Shown: positions 7,698 through 15,029, counted from the first letter of the stretch. The stretch: 23,692 nt of DNA from DATEOR01 sp035273885 (GCA_035273885.1 DATEOR010000005.1:1-23692); one strand, 5' to 3'. The notes: generated from the sequence alone by a model not told the origin. A program made the numbers and translations.

Positions 7698-8377
7698 CCG
7701 CGGCACGCCTCTACGCCGGCTCGTCCGGCTTCTCGTACGCGACCTGGAAAGGCGACTTCTACCCGGCGGATTCGAAGCCGGCGGACTTCCTGCGCTTCTA
7801 CGCGACCAGGGTGAACACGGTCGAGCTCAACTCGACCTTCCGCCGGCTTCCCGCCGAGGATCAGTTCGAGCGGTGGGCCGGCCAGACCGAGCCCGGCTTC
7901 AAGTTCGCAGTCACACTCGCCCGCCGGGTGACGTCGTTCGGCCGCGTCGAGGGCGTGGACGCCGCCGCGCAGACGATCTCGAAGCTCGGCGACCGGCTCG
8001 GCCCTGTACGCATCAAGGTCCTGCAGGCGCGCGACGACGGGTTCCTGCGGCTCCTGCTGGACTCACTCGAACCCACGATGCGGTGGGCACTCGACTTCCG
8101 GCACGAGTCGTGGCGGGACAAGGACATCCAGGCGCGGCTCGACGAGCGCCGGGTCGCGCGGGTCGACGCCGAAGAGGGCGACGCCGATTTTCGCTACCTG
8201 CGCCTCCGCAACCCTCCCTACACGGACGGCGATCTCAGCGCCGAAGCCAGGCGGATCGAGCCCCTGCTCACGGCAGGGCTCGACGTCTTCGCGTACTTCC
8301 AGCACGAGGACGAGCCCACCGCTCCCCGCTACGCCGAGCGGCTGCTCGAGCTCGTCAGCGGTCCCGCAGCCGGATGA
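7694..8377 (+). CDS. DUF72 family protein; start codon problem
   Basis: This is a TIM-barrel-like DUF72 (YecE) protein of unknown function. The family N-terminus LYAGSSGFSYATWKGDFYPADSKPADFLRFYATRVNTVELNSTFRRLPAED is fully encoded from 7709. LDSLEPTMRWALDFRHESWRD and VFAYFQHEDEPTAPRYAERLLEL, typical of the C-terminal half, follow. From the in-frame stop at 7538 to 7810 the frame holds no ATG, GTG or TTG. The first canonical start, GTG 7811, would delete about 35 conserved residues. The coordinate given uses the GTA at 7694, which follows GAGGG (7686-7690) and overlaps the DUF4242 TAG; this is a guess at a near-cognate start. A sequencing error or a recently crippled gene are alternatives. The 3' end overlaps the convergent DUF3052 gene by 23 bp. 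Confidence 0.75.
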   Translation, partial: VAAARLYAGSSGFSYATWKGDFYPADSKPADFLRFYATRVNTVELNSTFRRLPAEDQFERWAGQTEPGFKFAVTLARRVTSFGRVEGVDAAAQTISKLGDRLGPVRIKVLQARDDGFLRLLLDSLEPTMRWALDFRHESWRDKDIQARLDERRVARVDAEEGDADFRYLRLRNPPYTDGDLSAEARRIEPLLTAGLDVFAYFQHEDEPTAPRYAERLLELVSGPAAG

Positions 8378-8741
8378 CGAAGCGCACCGCCTGCCAGGTG
8401 TCGTCGATGGCGCAGCTCTTGTTGTCGACGAGCCCGGCGTCGAGCCCGGTTTTCTGAACCGCGTCGAAGGTCAGGTCAGTCGGAACACCGGCCGTCTTCT
8501 TCGGCCACGCCACCCAGAGGCCGCCCGCGGGCGCGAGTCGCCGGGCAAGTGGCGTGAAGGCGCGCGTCAGCTCGCCCTGACGGGTCGCGAAGAGGATCGC
8601 GGCGTCGAACTCGCCGCGGAGCCTCGGCGTTACACCCAGTAACTCCGCGAAGCCCTCGGGCGGATTCTTGAGAGCGACGCGCGATTCCTCCTTGATCCCG
8701 AGCTTCTTGGGGAGCGGCGTCGACGAGTAATCCTTGTGCAC
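8355..8741 (-). CDS. DUF3052 family protein
   Basis: The 128-residue protein matches the actinobacterial DUF3052 family: YSSTPLPKKLGIKEESRVALKNPPEGFAELL at the N-terminus, then FDAAILFATRQGELTRAFTPLARRLAPAGGLWVAWPKKTAGVPTDLT and AGLVDNKSCAIDDTWQAVRFVIRLRDR at the C-terminus. The last part resembles proteins with a degenerate methyltransferase-like fold, but the function is unknown. The start is GTG 8741, where the family N-terminus begins. A -10-like TAGATT ends 6 nt before it and there is no ribosome site, so the mRNA may be leaderless. The 3' end overlaps the convergent DUF72 gene. Confidence 0.85.
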   Translation of the reverse strand: MHKDYSSTPLPKKLGIKEESRVALKNPPEGFAELLGVTPRLRGEFDAAILFATRQGELTRAFTPLARRLAPAGGLWVAWPKKTAGVPTDLTFDAVQKTGLDAGLVDNKSCAIDDTWQAVRFVIRLRDR

Positions 8742-8747
8742 GCCGCG

Positions 8748-8753
8748 AATCTA
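8748..8753 (-). promoter_or_regulatory. Putative -10 box (TAGATT) of the DUF3052 gene
   Basis: On the minus strand TAGATT is followed by 6 nt and then the GTG start. This is the spacing expected for a leaderless transcript. No -35 box is evident. Confidence 0.45.
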
Positions 8754-8796
8754 GCGAGCGAGGGAAGAAAGTCGCCCGCCCACGCGTCTAGTGGGC

Positions 8797-8979
8797 ATGT
8801 ATTACAGCCCTCACAGCCACCTCGCAATCGCACGCGCCCGGCATGAGGACATGCTCCGCGACGCGGAGCGCGCACGGCTCGCTCGCTCGTTCGACGACGA
8901 GCGGCCCGGCGTGTTCACGCGCCTCCGGACGCACGTCTCCCGCAAGCGCGAGCCCAGCGCGAGGCCCATTACCGTCTAG
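8797..8979 (+). CDS. Small basic protein, function unknown
   Basis: A 60-residue protein starting MYYSPHSHLAIARARHEDMLRDAERARLARSF and ending in a Ser/Arg-rich tail. It is Arg/Ala-rich and helical, resembling the short, poorly studied proteins common in actinobacteria. It has no signal peptide, membrane segment or Cys motif. ATG 8797 is preferred; GTG 8791 is in frame and adds two residues. No strong ribosome site is visible, and CTAG just upstream may be part of a promoter. Its stop shares a CTAG with the stop of ilvA. I recognise no family. Confidence 0.55.
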   Translation: MYYSPHSHLAIARARHEDMLRDAERARLARSFDDERPGVFTRLRTHVSRKREPSARPITV

Positions 8980-10169
8980 CGCACGCGCTCGGCTTCGTAG
9001 CCCCACTCGGCCAGGAAGCCAAGGAGCTCGTCACAGTGCTCCTCGTCACGTGTGGCCAGTGTGAGCTCGACTGCCGTGCCTGTCACCGGCAGGTCCATCC
9101 CCTCGCGGTGGTGGTCGACGGAGACGACGTTCACGCGGCGCTCGGCGATCCGAGCCAGGAGCGCGGCGAGCGCGCCCGGGCGGTCGGAGATCCTCGTCCG
9201 CAGGACGAGGAAGCGGCTCGCGCGCGTGAGCCCGTGACGCGCCACCTCGACGAGGAGCGACGCGTCGATGTTCCCGCCCGAGAGAATCGCGCAGACGGGA
9301 CCGCTGCCCTCGATCTTCCCGCTCAGAAGCGCCGCCACCGAGGCTGCTCCTGCCCCTTCGACGACGAGCTTCACGCGCTCCAAGAGGAGCACGATCGCAT
9401 CGGCGATCTCCGCGTCGGTGACGGTGACGATGGCGTCGAGACGATCGGCGAGGATGCTTCTCGTCAGCTCGCCCGGCTGCTTTACGGCGATGCCGTCGGC
9501 GATCGTGATCCCGCTCGGCTCGAGGCCGGCGAAGGGCGCGCAGCTGGCCGCCTGGACGCCGACGAGGTGCATCTCCGGCCGCAGTTCCCGCAGCGCGAGC
9601 GCGATCCCGGAGGCAAGCCCGCCTCCGCCGATGGGCACGACGAGCGTCTCGACGGCGCCAAGCTGGTCCGCCAGCTCGAGCCCGAGCGTGCCCTGGCCGG
9701 CCACGACGGCCTCGTCCTCGAACGCATGGACGAACGTCGCGCCGGCCGCCTCCCGCTCGTGAGCGGCCCCCTGCGCCTCGTCGAAGCCCTCGCCGGACAG
9801 CAGCACCTCGGCGCCGTAGCTCCGCGTGGCGTCGACCTTGGCCATCGGCGCGTCGAGCGGCATGAAAACCGTCGCCGCCACACCCGCCTCGCGCGCGGCC
9901 AGGGCGACGGCCTGGCCGTGGTTGCCCGCGCTCGCGGTGACGACTCCGGCGGCCCGCTCCTCGTCGGTCATCGTCGCGAGCTTGTTGACGGCCCCCCGGA
10001 TCTTGAACGAGCCGGTTCGCTGCAGGTTCTCCGCCTTGAGGAAGACCTGGCGGCCGCTACGGCGGCGGAGCGTCTCGGAGGAGTAGACGGGTGTCTCGCG
10101 CGCGAGGCCCTGGATGCGCTCGCGGGCCGCCTGGATCTCAGCGAGTGTCGGGCCTGCCGCCGTCTTCAT
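8976..10169 (-). CDS. ilvA: Threonine dehydratase with C-terminal ACT domain
   Basis: This PLP enzyme deaminates threonine (and serine) to 2-oxobutyrate and ammonia. In the 397-residue protein the PLP-binding Lys56 lies in RTGSFKIRGA. ASAGNHGQAVALAA and the phosphate-binding IGGGGLASG follow. A single ACT domain from about residue 325 (LRTRISDRPGALAALLARIAERRVNVVSVDHHREG) is the regulatory part. One ACT-type domain and about 400 residues is typical of the short, often catabolic class rather than the 510-residue E. coli IlvA. The ATG overlaps the end of meaB by 32 bp, with GGAGAAGG upstream as ribosome site. Co-expression with meaB suggests that the 2-oxobutyrate goes on to propionyl-CoA and methylmalonyl-CoA. 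A role in isoleucine synthesis is equally possible. Confidence 0.93.
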   Translation of the reverse strand: MKTAAGPTLAEIQAARERIQGLARETPVYSSETLRRRSGRQVFLKAENLQRTGSFKIRGAVNKLATMTDEERAAGVVTASAGNHGQAVALAAREAGVAATVFMPLDAPMAKVDATRSYGAEVLLSGEGFDEAQGAAHEREAAGATFVHAFEDEAVVAGQGTLGLELADQLGAVETLVVPIGGGGLASGIALALRELRPEMHLVGVQAASCAPFAGLEPSGITIADGIAVKQPGELTRSILADRLDAIVTVTDAEIADAIVLLLERVKLVVEGAGAASVAALLSGKIEGSGPVCAILSGGNIDASLLVEVARHGLTRASRFLVLRTRISDRPGALAALLARIAERRVNVVSVDHHREGMDLPVTGTAVELTLATRDEEHCDELLGFLAEWGYEAERVR

Positions 10170-11127
10170 GAACCTTGAACACCTTCTCCATGATCTCGCG
10201 TACCGCCGTCAAAGGGTCGAGCTCGCGTCGCTGAACCGCTTCGAGCAGGCGCTGTAGCTCGGGATCATCTCCTACGGCGCCCTCCAGATGCGCCTTTGCC
10301 CGCGCGCTCGCCACCGCAAAGACCTCCCCTGCGAGATTCTTTGCGCGCCGCTCCGCGAGCAGGCCCCCGGACTCGAGATGACCTCGGTGCGCGGTGATCT
10401 CGCCCCAGAGCTCGTCGATCCCCTCGCCGCTGACCGCCTCGGTGAGGACGATCGGCGGCACCCAGTCACGGTCGGTGTCGAGCGCGAGGATCGAGTGAAC
10501 CTCGTTCGCCATCGTCTTCGCCGCGGGGTGGTCGCGCTTGTTGACGGCGATCACGTCCGGGATCTCCATGATCCCCGCCTTCAGCGCCTGGATCGAGTCC
10601 CCGGAGCCCGGCATGAGCACGAGCAGGACGGTGTCCGCGATCGAGATGATCTCGACCTCGCTCTGCCCCGCCCCGACGGTCTCGAGGAAGACGAGGTCCT
10701 TGCCTGCGGCGTCCAGGACGAGGGCGGCCTGCAGCGTCGCCTCGGCGACCCCGCCGAGATGGCCGCGCGTCCCCATGGAGCGGATGAAGACCTCGGGGTC
10801 GAGGAAATGGTCCGCGAGCCGGATGCGGTCGCCGAGGAGTGCCCCCTTCGTGAACGGGCTCGAGGGATCCACAGAGATGACCCCGACCGAAACGTGTTCG
10901 GCACGCACGTGGCGGACGAGGGCGCTGATCAGGCTCGACTTCCCCACGCCCGGTGGACCCGTGACGCCGATCCCGTACGCGCTGCCGGTGCTCGGATAGA
11001 GCTCGCGGATGAGCTCGTACGCGAGCGGATCCGAGCTCTCGACGAGCGTGATCGCACGCGCAAGAGCGCGGCGCTCGCCGGAGCGAACGCCCTCGACGAG
11101 CGCGTCGAGAGTCCAGCCCCGGGTCAA
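10138..11127 (-). CDS. meaB: MeaB/ArgK-type GTPase, methylmalonyl-CoA mutase chaperone
   Basis: This G3E-family GTPase protects and reactivates B12-dependent acyl-CoA mutases, gating adenosylcobalamin loading. Visible in the 329 residues are Walker A GVTGPPGVGKSSLI, the metal-binding SVDPSSPFTKGALLGDRIRL, SMGTRGHLGGVAEAT, the switch region FLETVGAGQSEVEI, and the guanine-specificity motif NKRD. The C-terminal helices end in REIMEKVFKVHED. The start is TTG overlapping the TGA of the MFS gene (TTGA), and the following WTLDALVEGVRSGERRALARAITLVE is the usual MeaB N-terminus. The mutase itself is not in the window. Earlier names (ArgK, LAO/AO kinase) are considered misannotations. Confidence 0.94.
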   Translation of the reverse strand: MTRGWTLDALVEGVRSGERRALARAITLVESSDPLAYELIRELYPSTGSAYGIGVTGPPGVGKSSLISALVRHVRAEHVSVGVISVDPSSPFTKGALLGDRIRLADHFLDPEVFIRSMGTRGHLGGVAEATLQAALVLDAAGKDLVFLETVGAGQSEVEIISIADTVLLVLMPGSGDSIQALKAGIMEIPDVIAVNKRDHPAAKTMANEVHSILALDTDRDWVPPIVLTEAVSGEGIDELWGEITAHRGHLESGGLLAERRAKNLAGEVFAVASARAKAHLEGAVGDDPELQRLLEAVQRRELDPLTAVREIMEKVFKVHEDGGRPDTR

Positions 11128-12386
11128 TCCCGAAGGGGCTCCGCCCCGGATGCGTGCCGGACGGGTACGCGTGCCGTCTCGGCGTCGACCCTGCGGGCGA
11201 GGAGGAAGCCGGCGATCGCGGCAATCCCCAAAAGCCCGGCGGCAGCGGCCCAGACGGTCCGCGCTCCCGCTTCGTTCGTGAGCGGGCCGGCAAGGATCAT
11301 GCCGAGGCCGAGGAAGGCGTAGCCGAGGCTCATGACCACGGCGAACGCCCTGCCGCGCAGCCGGTCGGGCGCCCCGCGCTGGACGAGGACGGCATTCGTG
11401 ATCACGGCGACACCGTTCCCCGCGCCGGCCGCCACGACGACGATTGCGGCGACCCAGACGTTCGGCGCCACGGCGGCCGCCCCGAAGCCGAGCGCCATCA
11501 GCCCGATCGAGACGCCGTACGGCACGGCCATCCCCCGCTGCTCGATCCAGCTTCCCCCGAAGAGACTGCCGAGCATGAGCCCGACGGCGCCGGCGGCGAC
11601 GAGGAGGCCATAGCCGAAGTCACCGGCGTCGAAGACGTTCTTCGCCAGAACGATCTCCGCGACGTTGACACCCGCGGTGGCAAAGACGGCGATGCTCCAC
11701 GCGACGATGATCGTGAGGAGCGACTTCGAGCGGAGGGCGAAGGAGAACCCATCGGCGAGATCGCGCCAGTGGCCGCGGCTCGGCGCGCGCTCCGCCTCCT
11801 CGAGGCTCTCGTGGATCCGGACGATCAGGAGCGCGGAGGCGAGGAAGCTGAACGCGTTCACCACGTAGGCCACGTCGGGGCTCGTCGCCGCGACGAGCGC
11901 ACCGCCGACGAGCGCGCCGATCGCCCACGTGAAGTTGTCGGCGCTCTGGAGGAGCCCGTTCGCCTGCGGGAGATCTTCATCCGCGACGAGATTCGGCAGT
12001 CCCGCGTACACCGCCGGGCGGAAGAGGCTGGTCGCGATCCCGGCCACGAAGGCGAGCGCGACTATCTGCAGCGGGCTCGTCGCGAAGGGAAGGGCGAAGA
12101 AGACAGCCGCGCGAGCGAGGTCGGCGAAGACGAGGATCCTCCGGCGCGGCGCGACGTCGAGCAGCCGGCCGGCGAGGAAGCCGACGATCACGCTGGGCAG
12201 AAACTCGACCACGAGCAGGGCGCTGACCCAGGACGCGTTCTCCGTGCGGTCGAAGACGTCGACGACGAGAGCGACGAACGCGAGCCAGGTGCCGATGCTG
12301 GACGCGAGCGTCGCAAAGAAAAGAAGGCGGAATCCTCCTGCCTCTCGCACGAGCTCGAAACGAGCCCGGCTGCGGCCCCCTGTCAC
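11124..12386 (-). CDS. MFS exporter (EntS/MFS_3-like)
   Basis: A 420-residue inner-membrane major facilitator protein with about 12 hydrophobic helices. The pattern FRLLFFATLASSIGTWLAFVALVVDVFDRT, FLAGRLLDVAPRRRILVFADLARA and YAGLPNLVADEDLPQANGLLQSADNFTWAIGALVGG is typical of the enterobactin-exporter-like (TSEF/MFS_3) group. The start is GTG 12386, and a good promoter (TTACCG, 17 bp, TACGGT) ends 7 nt before it, so the mRNA is probably leaderless. It is overlapped by meaB (TTGA), making MFS-meaB-ilvA one operon. What it exports is unknown, and the link to the other two genes is not obvious. Confidence 0.88.
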   Translation of the reverse strand: MTGGRSRARFELVREAGGFRLLFFATLASSIGTWLAFVALVVDVFDRTENASWVSALLVVEFLPSVIVGFLAGRLLDVAPRRRILVFADLARAAVFFALPFATSPLQIVALAFVAGIATSLFRPAVYAGLPNLVADEDLPQANGLLQSADNFTWAIGALVGGALVAATSPDVAYVVNAFSFLASALLIVRIHESLEEAERAPSRGHWRDLADGFSFALRSKSLLTIIVAWSIAVFATAGVNVAEIVLAKNVFDAGDFGYGLLVAAGAVGLMLGSLFGGSWIEQRGMAVPYGVSIGLMALGFGAAAVAPNVWVAAIVVVAAGAGNGVAVITNAVLVQRGAPDRLRGRAFAVVMSLGYAFLGLGMILAGPLTNEAGARTVWAAAAGLLGIAAIAGFLLARRVDAETARVPVRHASGAEPLRD

Positions 12387-12393
12387 GGCCCGA

Positions 12394-12422
12394 ACCGTAA
12401 CAGCGCGGCGGGCGACCGGTAA
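12394..12422 (-). promoter_or_regulatory. Promoter of the MFS-meaB-ilvA operon
   Basis: On the minus strand TTACCG (12422-12417) and TACGGT (12399-12394) are separated by exactly 17 bp. The -10 box is followed by 7 nt and the GTG start, so transcription should begin at or next to the start codon. The promoter fills the 39-bp gap after hisC and argues that the operon is not dependent on hisC read-through. Confidence 0.6.
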
Positions 12423-12425
12423 GTC

Positions 12426-13544
12426 CTAGAAGGAGGTATGCGCGCCCTGGAGCACCCGCTCCAGCGCGGCCGCAAAGAATTCGTTTTCGTCGCGCGTGCC
12501 GACGGTGACACGGATTGCGTCGTCCGCGCCGAACGGCCCGAGCGGGCGCACGATCGCGCCCTCGCGAAGGAGCCGGTCGAAGACGGCGCGGGAGTCCTCG
12601 CCGGTCTCGACGTAGACGAAGTTGGCGACCGGAGGCGAGGCGACGGTGAGCCCCAGCCCGGTACACGCCTCTTCGAGCCGGCTTCGCTCGTCAGAGGTCT
12701 CTCGGCGCCTGCGGGCGATCTCCGCTTCGTTTCCGAGGCTCGCGCGCGCGGCATCCTGAGCGGTCTGATTGATGTCGAACGCGTTTCGCACCTTCCCGAT
12801 CGCCTCGACGACCTCCGCCGGCCCGACGCCATAGCCGACACGAAGCCCGGCGAGCCCGTAGATCTTCGAGAACGTCCGCAGGACGATGGCTTTCCGGCCG
12901 GTCTTCACGGATTCCTCGATCCCGTCCGAGTAGTCGTCGGACTCGACGTACTCGAAGTAGGCCTCGTCGAGGACCGTGAGGACGTGCTCCGGCACCCGCT
13001 GGAAGTACGACTCGACCTCGCTCCTTCCGATCATCGTGCCGGTCGGGTTGTTCGGATTGCAGAGATAGACGATCTTCGTTCGCGGCCCGATCTCGCCGAG
13101 GATCGCGTCCACGTCGTAGCGATGATCCGTCAGCGGAACCCGCTTCGCGACGGCGCCGAGCTTGAGGGCGTCGAGCACGTAGCTCGGGAACGACGGCCAC
13201 CCACAGACGATCTCGTCCCCCGGGTCGAGCACCGCGATCGAGAGGTACATGATCACGGAGTCGGCGCCCGCCGCGATCGTGACGTTCTCGAAACCGACGC
13301 CATGCCGCTCGGCCAACGCGGTACGCAGCAGGAAGGCGCCCCCGTCCGGGTAGCGGTTCAGCCCCGGCGCCCCCCGCTCGATCGCCTCGAGCGCCTCCGG
13401 GAACGGGCCGTACTGGCCCTCGTTGGAGGCGAGCTTGACCACGCGCTCGAGGCCGAGCTCGCGCTGCACTTCCTCGACGGGCTTGCCCGGTTCGTACGGG
13501 ACGAGGCCCTGAACGGCGGGTCGGATCAGAGGAGCGTCGGCCAT
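12426..13544 (-). CDS. hisC: Histidinol-phosphate/aromatic aminotransferase
   Basis: A fold-type I PLP aminotransferase of 372 residues in the HisC family. It shows VVKLASNEGQYGPFP, the RYPDGGAFLLRTALAE region, AAGADSVIMYL, NPNNPTGT (163-170), LDEAYFEY, and the PLP-lysine motif RTFSKIYGLAGLRVGYG with Lys227. The C-terminal domain has VANFVYVETG and IRVTVGTRDEN. HisC converts imidazole-acetol phosphate to histidinol phosphate, but close relatives act on phenylalanine and tyrosine. No other his gene is in the window, so an aromatic aminotransferase role is a real alternative. The ATG lies only 20 bp from the start of the divergent LON-domain gene, with AGGGGA directly before it. Confidence 0.88.
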   Translation of the reverse strand: MADAPLIRPAVQGLVPYEPGKPVEEVQRELGLERVVKLASNEGQYGPFPEALEAIERGAPGLNRYPDGGAFLLRTALAERHGVGFENVTIAAGADSVIMYLSIAVLDPGDEIVCGWPSFPSYVLDALKLGAVAKRVPLTDHRYDVDAILGEIGPRTKIVYLCNPNNPTGTMIGRSEVESYFQRVPEHVLTVLDEAYFEYVESDDYSDGIEESVKTGRKAIVLRTFSKIYGLAGLRVGYGVGPAEVVEAIGKVRNAFDINQTAQDAARASLGNEAEIARRRRETSDERSRLEEACTGLGLTVASPPVANFVYVETGEDSRAVFDRLLREGAIVRPLGPFGADDAIRVTVGTRDENEFFAAALERVLQGAHTSF

Positions 13545-13549
13545 TCCCC

Positions 13550-13555
13550 TAATCT
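13550..13555 (+). promoter_or_regulatory. Putative -10 box (TAATCT) of the LON-domain gene
   Basis: TAATCT ends 9 nt before the GTG start and no ribosome site is present in the 20-bp gap. The spacing suggests a leaderless or nearly leaderless message. The -35 region would lie inside hisC. Confidence 0.45.
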
Positions 13556-13564
13556 TTTCATGCC

Positions 13565-14173
13565 GTGGAGATCGGACTATTCCCTCTCAACCTCGTGCTG
13601 CTCCCGGGCGAGCAGGCCCCGCTGCACATCTTCGAGCCCCGCTACCGGGAGCTCATCGGCGAGTGCCTCGAGCAGGGCGGCGAGTTCGGGCTCGTGCTCG
13701 CGGACGACGACGGCATGCGCGAGATCGGCTGCCGCGCCGGCGTCATCGAGGTGCTGGAGCAGTTCGAGGACGGACGGCTGAACGTCGTCGTCGAGGGCCG
13801 CGAGCGGATCCGCATCGCCGAGCTCACCGACGGCCGCGCCTACATGACGGCCGAGGTCGAGGACGTAGACGACGAGGACGAGGCACCGACCGAGGACGAG
13901 ATCGAGGAGTGCCTCGCCGCCTACCAGCGGGTCGTCAGCGCCGCCGAGGCCGACCTCGAGGAGCTCGACTTCGACGCGGACTCGATCGCGTACCAGATCG
14001 CCGCCCGCGTGGATTTCGGCACAGAGGTCAAACAGGGCCTCCTCGAGCTTCGCTCCGAGCGCGAGCGCGTCCTGCGCCTCGCGCCGATGCTCGACCAGGC
14101 CGCCGAAGCCGTGCAGCGAGACCGCGAGATCCGCGAGCGCGCCTCCGGCAACGGCCGGGTAGAACCTGTCTAG
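13565..14173 (+). CDS. LON substrate-binding-domain protein
   Basis: A 202-residue stand-alone LON N-terminal (PF02190-type) domain without the AAA or protease parts. The motif IGLFPLNLVLLPGEQAPLHIFEPRYRELIGECLEQGGEFGLVL starts at residue 3. GCRAGVIEVLEQFEDGRLNVVVEGRERIRI, typical of the beta-rich subdomain, follows, then an acidic stretch (EDVDDEDEAPTEDEIEE) and helices. Such proteins are thought to bind unfolded or regulatory partners, but no function is established. The start is GTG 13565. The stop shares CTAG with the convergent gene at 14170. Confidence 0.9.
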   Translation: MEIGLFPLNLVLLPGEQAPLHIFEPRYRELIGECLEQGGEFGLVLADDDGMREIGCRAGVIEVLEQFEDGRLNVVVEGRERIRIAELTDGRAYMTAEVEDVDDEDEAPTEDEIEECLAAYQRVVSAAEADLEELDFDADSIAYQIAARVDFGTEVKQGLLELRSERERVLRLAPMLDQAAEAVQRDREIRERASGNGRVEPV

Positions 14174-14532
14174 AGCTTCTTGACGGCATGGACGGGACGG
14201 CCGGCGGCCTCCCACGCGTAGTACGAGGCGCTGGGGCCGTACTCCGGCTCGTAGACGACGACGCGCGGGTTCCGCCCGACCTCCTTGGCGCGCTGAGCGT
14301 GCCGGAGGAGGTTCGGGTCGTCACGGCGCTCCCAAACGAGGATCAGATGCACCGCGGTCATGAAGAGCGCGACGAACGGGCAGCCCTCGGCCGGGCACGG
14401 GAACGGGTCGGTCGCCACGCAGAACCAACCGGCGTGGTCTCCGCTCGCGTCATCGGTCCACAGCTCCTCCTCGGCCTCGAGGCCGACGGTCTCCTCGAGA
14501 ACGGTGCCTCGCTCGAGCTCGGTCCCGCTCAC
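14170..14532 (-). CDS. Cys/His-containing small protein, unknown function
   Basis: A 120-residue protein I cannot assign. It has an acidic N-terminus (residues 1-30), then GWFCVATDPFPCPAEGCPFVALFMTAVHLILVWERRDD, in which Cys38, Cys46, Cys51 and His62 could form a zinc site. A basic C-terminal part follows (LLRHAQRAKEVGRNPRVVVYEPEYGPSASYYAW). The VALFMTAVHLILVW stretch is hydrophobic but probably a buried strand or helix rather than a membrane anchor. The start is GTG overlapping the stop of the acetyltransferase gene (GTGA), so it is translated as the third gene of the ggt unit. Confidence 0.7.
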   Translation of the reverse strand: MSGTELERGTVLEETVGLEAEEELWTDDASGDHAGWFCVATDPFPCPAEGCPFVALFMTAVHLILVWERRDDPNLLRHAQRAKEVGRNPRVVVYEPEYGPSASYYAWEAAGRPVHAVKKL

Positions 14533-15029
14533 AGATGCTTCTCCATGAGGATCGCGTCCGCGTAGCCGTCGGACCGGCGGAAGTGGCCGTGGCGGATGCC
14601 GACCCGGCGGTATCCAATCTCGTCGTAGAGGGCGAGAGCAGCCTCGTTGTGTGGGAAGACGTGGAGCTCGATCTTGCGGACACCGACCGAACGCCCCCAG
14701 GCCTCGGCGCTCGCCATCAGCGCGCGGCCGACCCCGCGCCGGCGGTAGCCCTCAGCCACCATGAGCCCGACATCCGCGACGTGCTCGCTCGCAGGGTGGC
14801 TTTCACGGCCGATGGAAAGACGGCCGACGATCTGGCCGTCGAGCTCCGCTACGAGCACGGCGGCGTACGTGTGTCTGCGGATCGCCTTGAGGTAGCGGCG
14901 CTCCTCCGAGACGCTGCGCCAGCCGCCGTCAGCGATGAGCCAGCCGCCTCCCTCCGCGCCGACGGCCTCGGCCAGGCGCACGAGCGCGCCGGCGTCGCCC
15001 GGCTCGGCATTGCGGACGACCGCTGTCAC
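14529..15029 (-). CDS. GNAT family N-acetyltransferase
   Basis: A 166-residue acetyl-CoA-dependent transferase. The GNAT fold is clear from the N-terminal VVRNAEPGDAGALVRLAEAV, the strand AAVLVAELDGQIVGRLSIG, and motif A, VGLMVAEGYRRRGVGRALMASAEAWGRSVGVRKIELHVFPHNEAALALYDEIGYRRVG, with the RRRGVG pyrophosphate loop and the usual N-x-A-A-x-x-L-Y end. HGHFRRSDGYADAILMEKHL closes the protein as in RimI-like and PhnO-like members. The GTG start overlaps the stop of ggt (GTGA). The acceptor substrate is unknown. Coupling with a gamma-glutamyltransferase hints at amino-acid or peptide chemistry, which is inference. Confidence 0.92.
   Translation of the reverse strand: MTAVVRNAEPGDAGALVRLAEAVGAEGGGWLIADGGWRSVSEERRYLKAIRRHTYAAVLVAELDGQIVGRLSIGRESHPASEHVADVGLMVAEGYRRRGVGRALMASAEAWGRSVGVRKIELHVFPHNEAALALYDEIGYRRVGIRHGHFRRSDGYADAILMEKHL

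Noticed and set aside
9036..10178. Plus-strand open frame opposite ilvA
   Set aside because: It is a shadow of the ilvA codons in GC-rich DNA; the minus-strand protein has complete PLP and ACT motifs.
11154..12422. Plus-strand open frame opposite the MFS exporter
   Set aside because: The translation is an Arg/Glu/Asp-rich, low-complexity product typical of the antisense of GC-rich membrane-protein genes, while the minus strand gives a clear MFS protein.
12431..13781. Plus-strand open frame with a perfect AGGAGGT directly before ATG 12438, 447 codons
   Set aside because: It is antisense to hisC over nearly its whole length, its Asp/Arg/Val-rich translation matches no family, and the ribosome-like site is the complement of the hisC end (ACC TCC TTC TAG).
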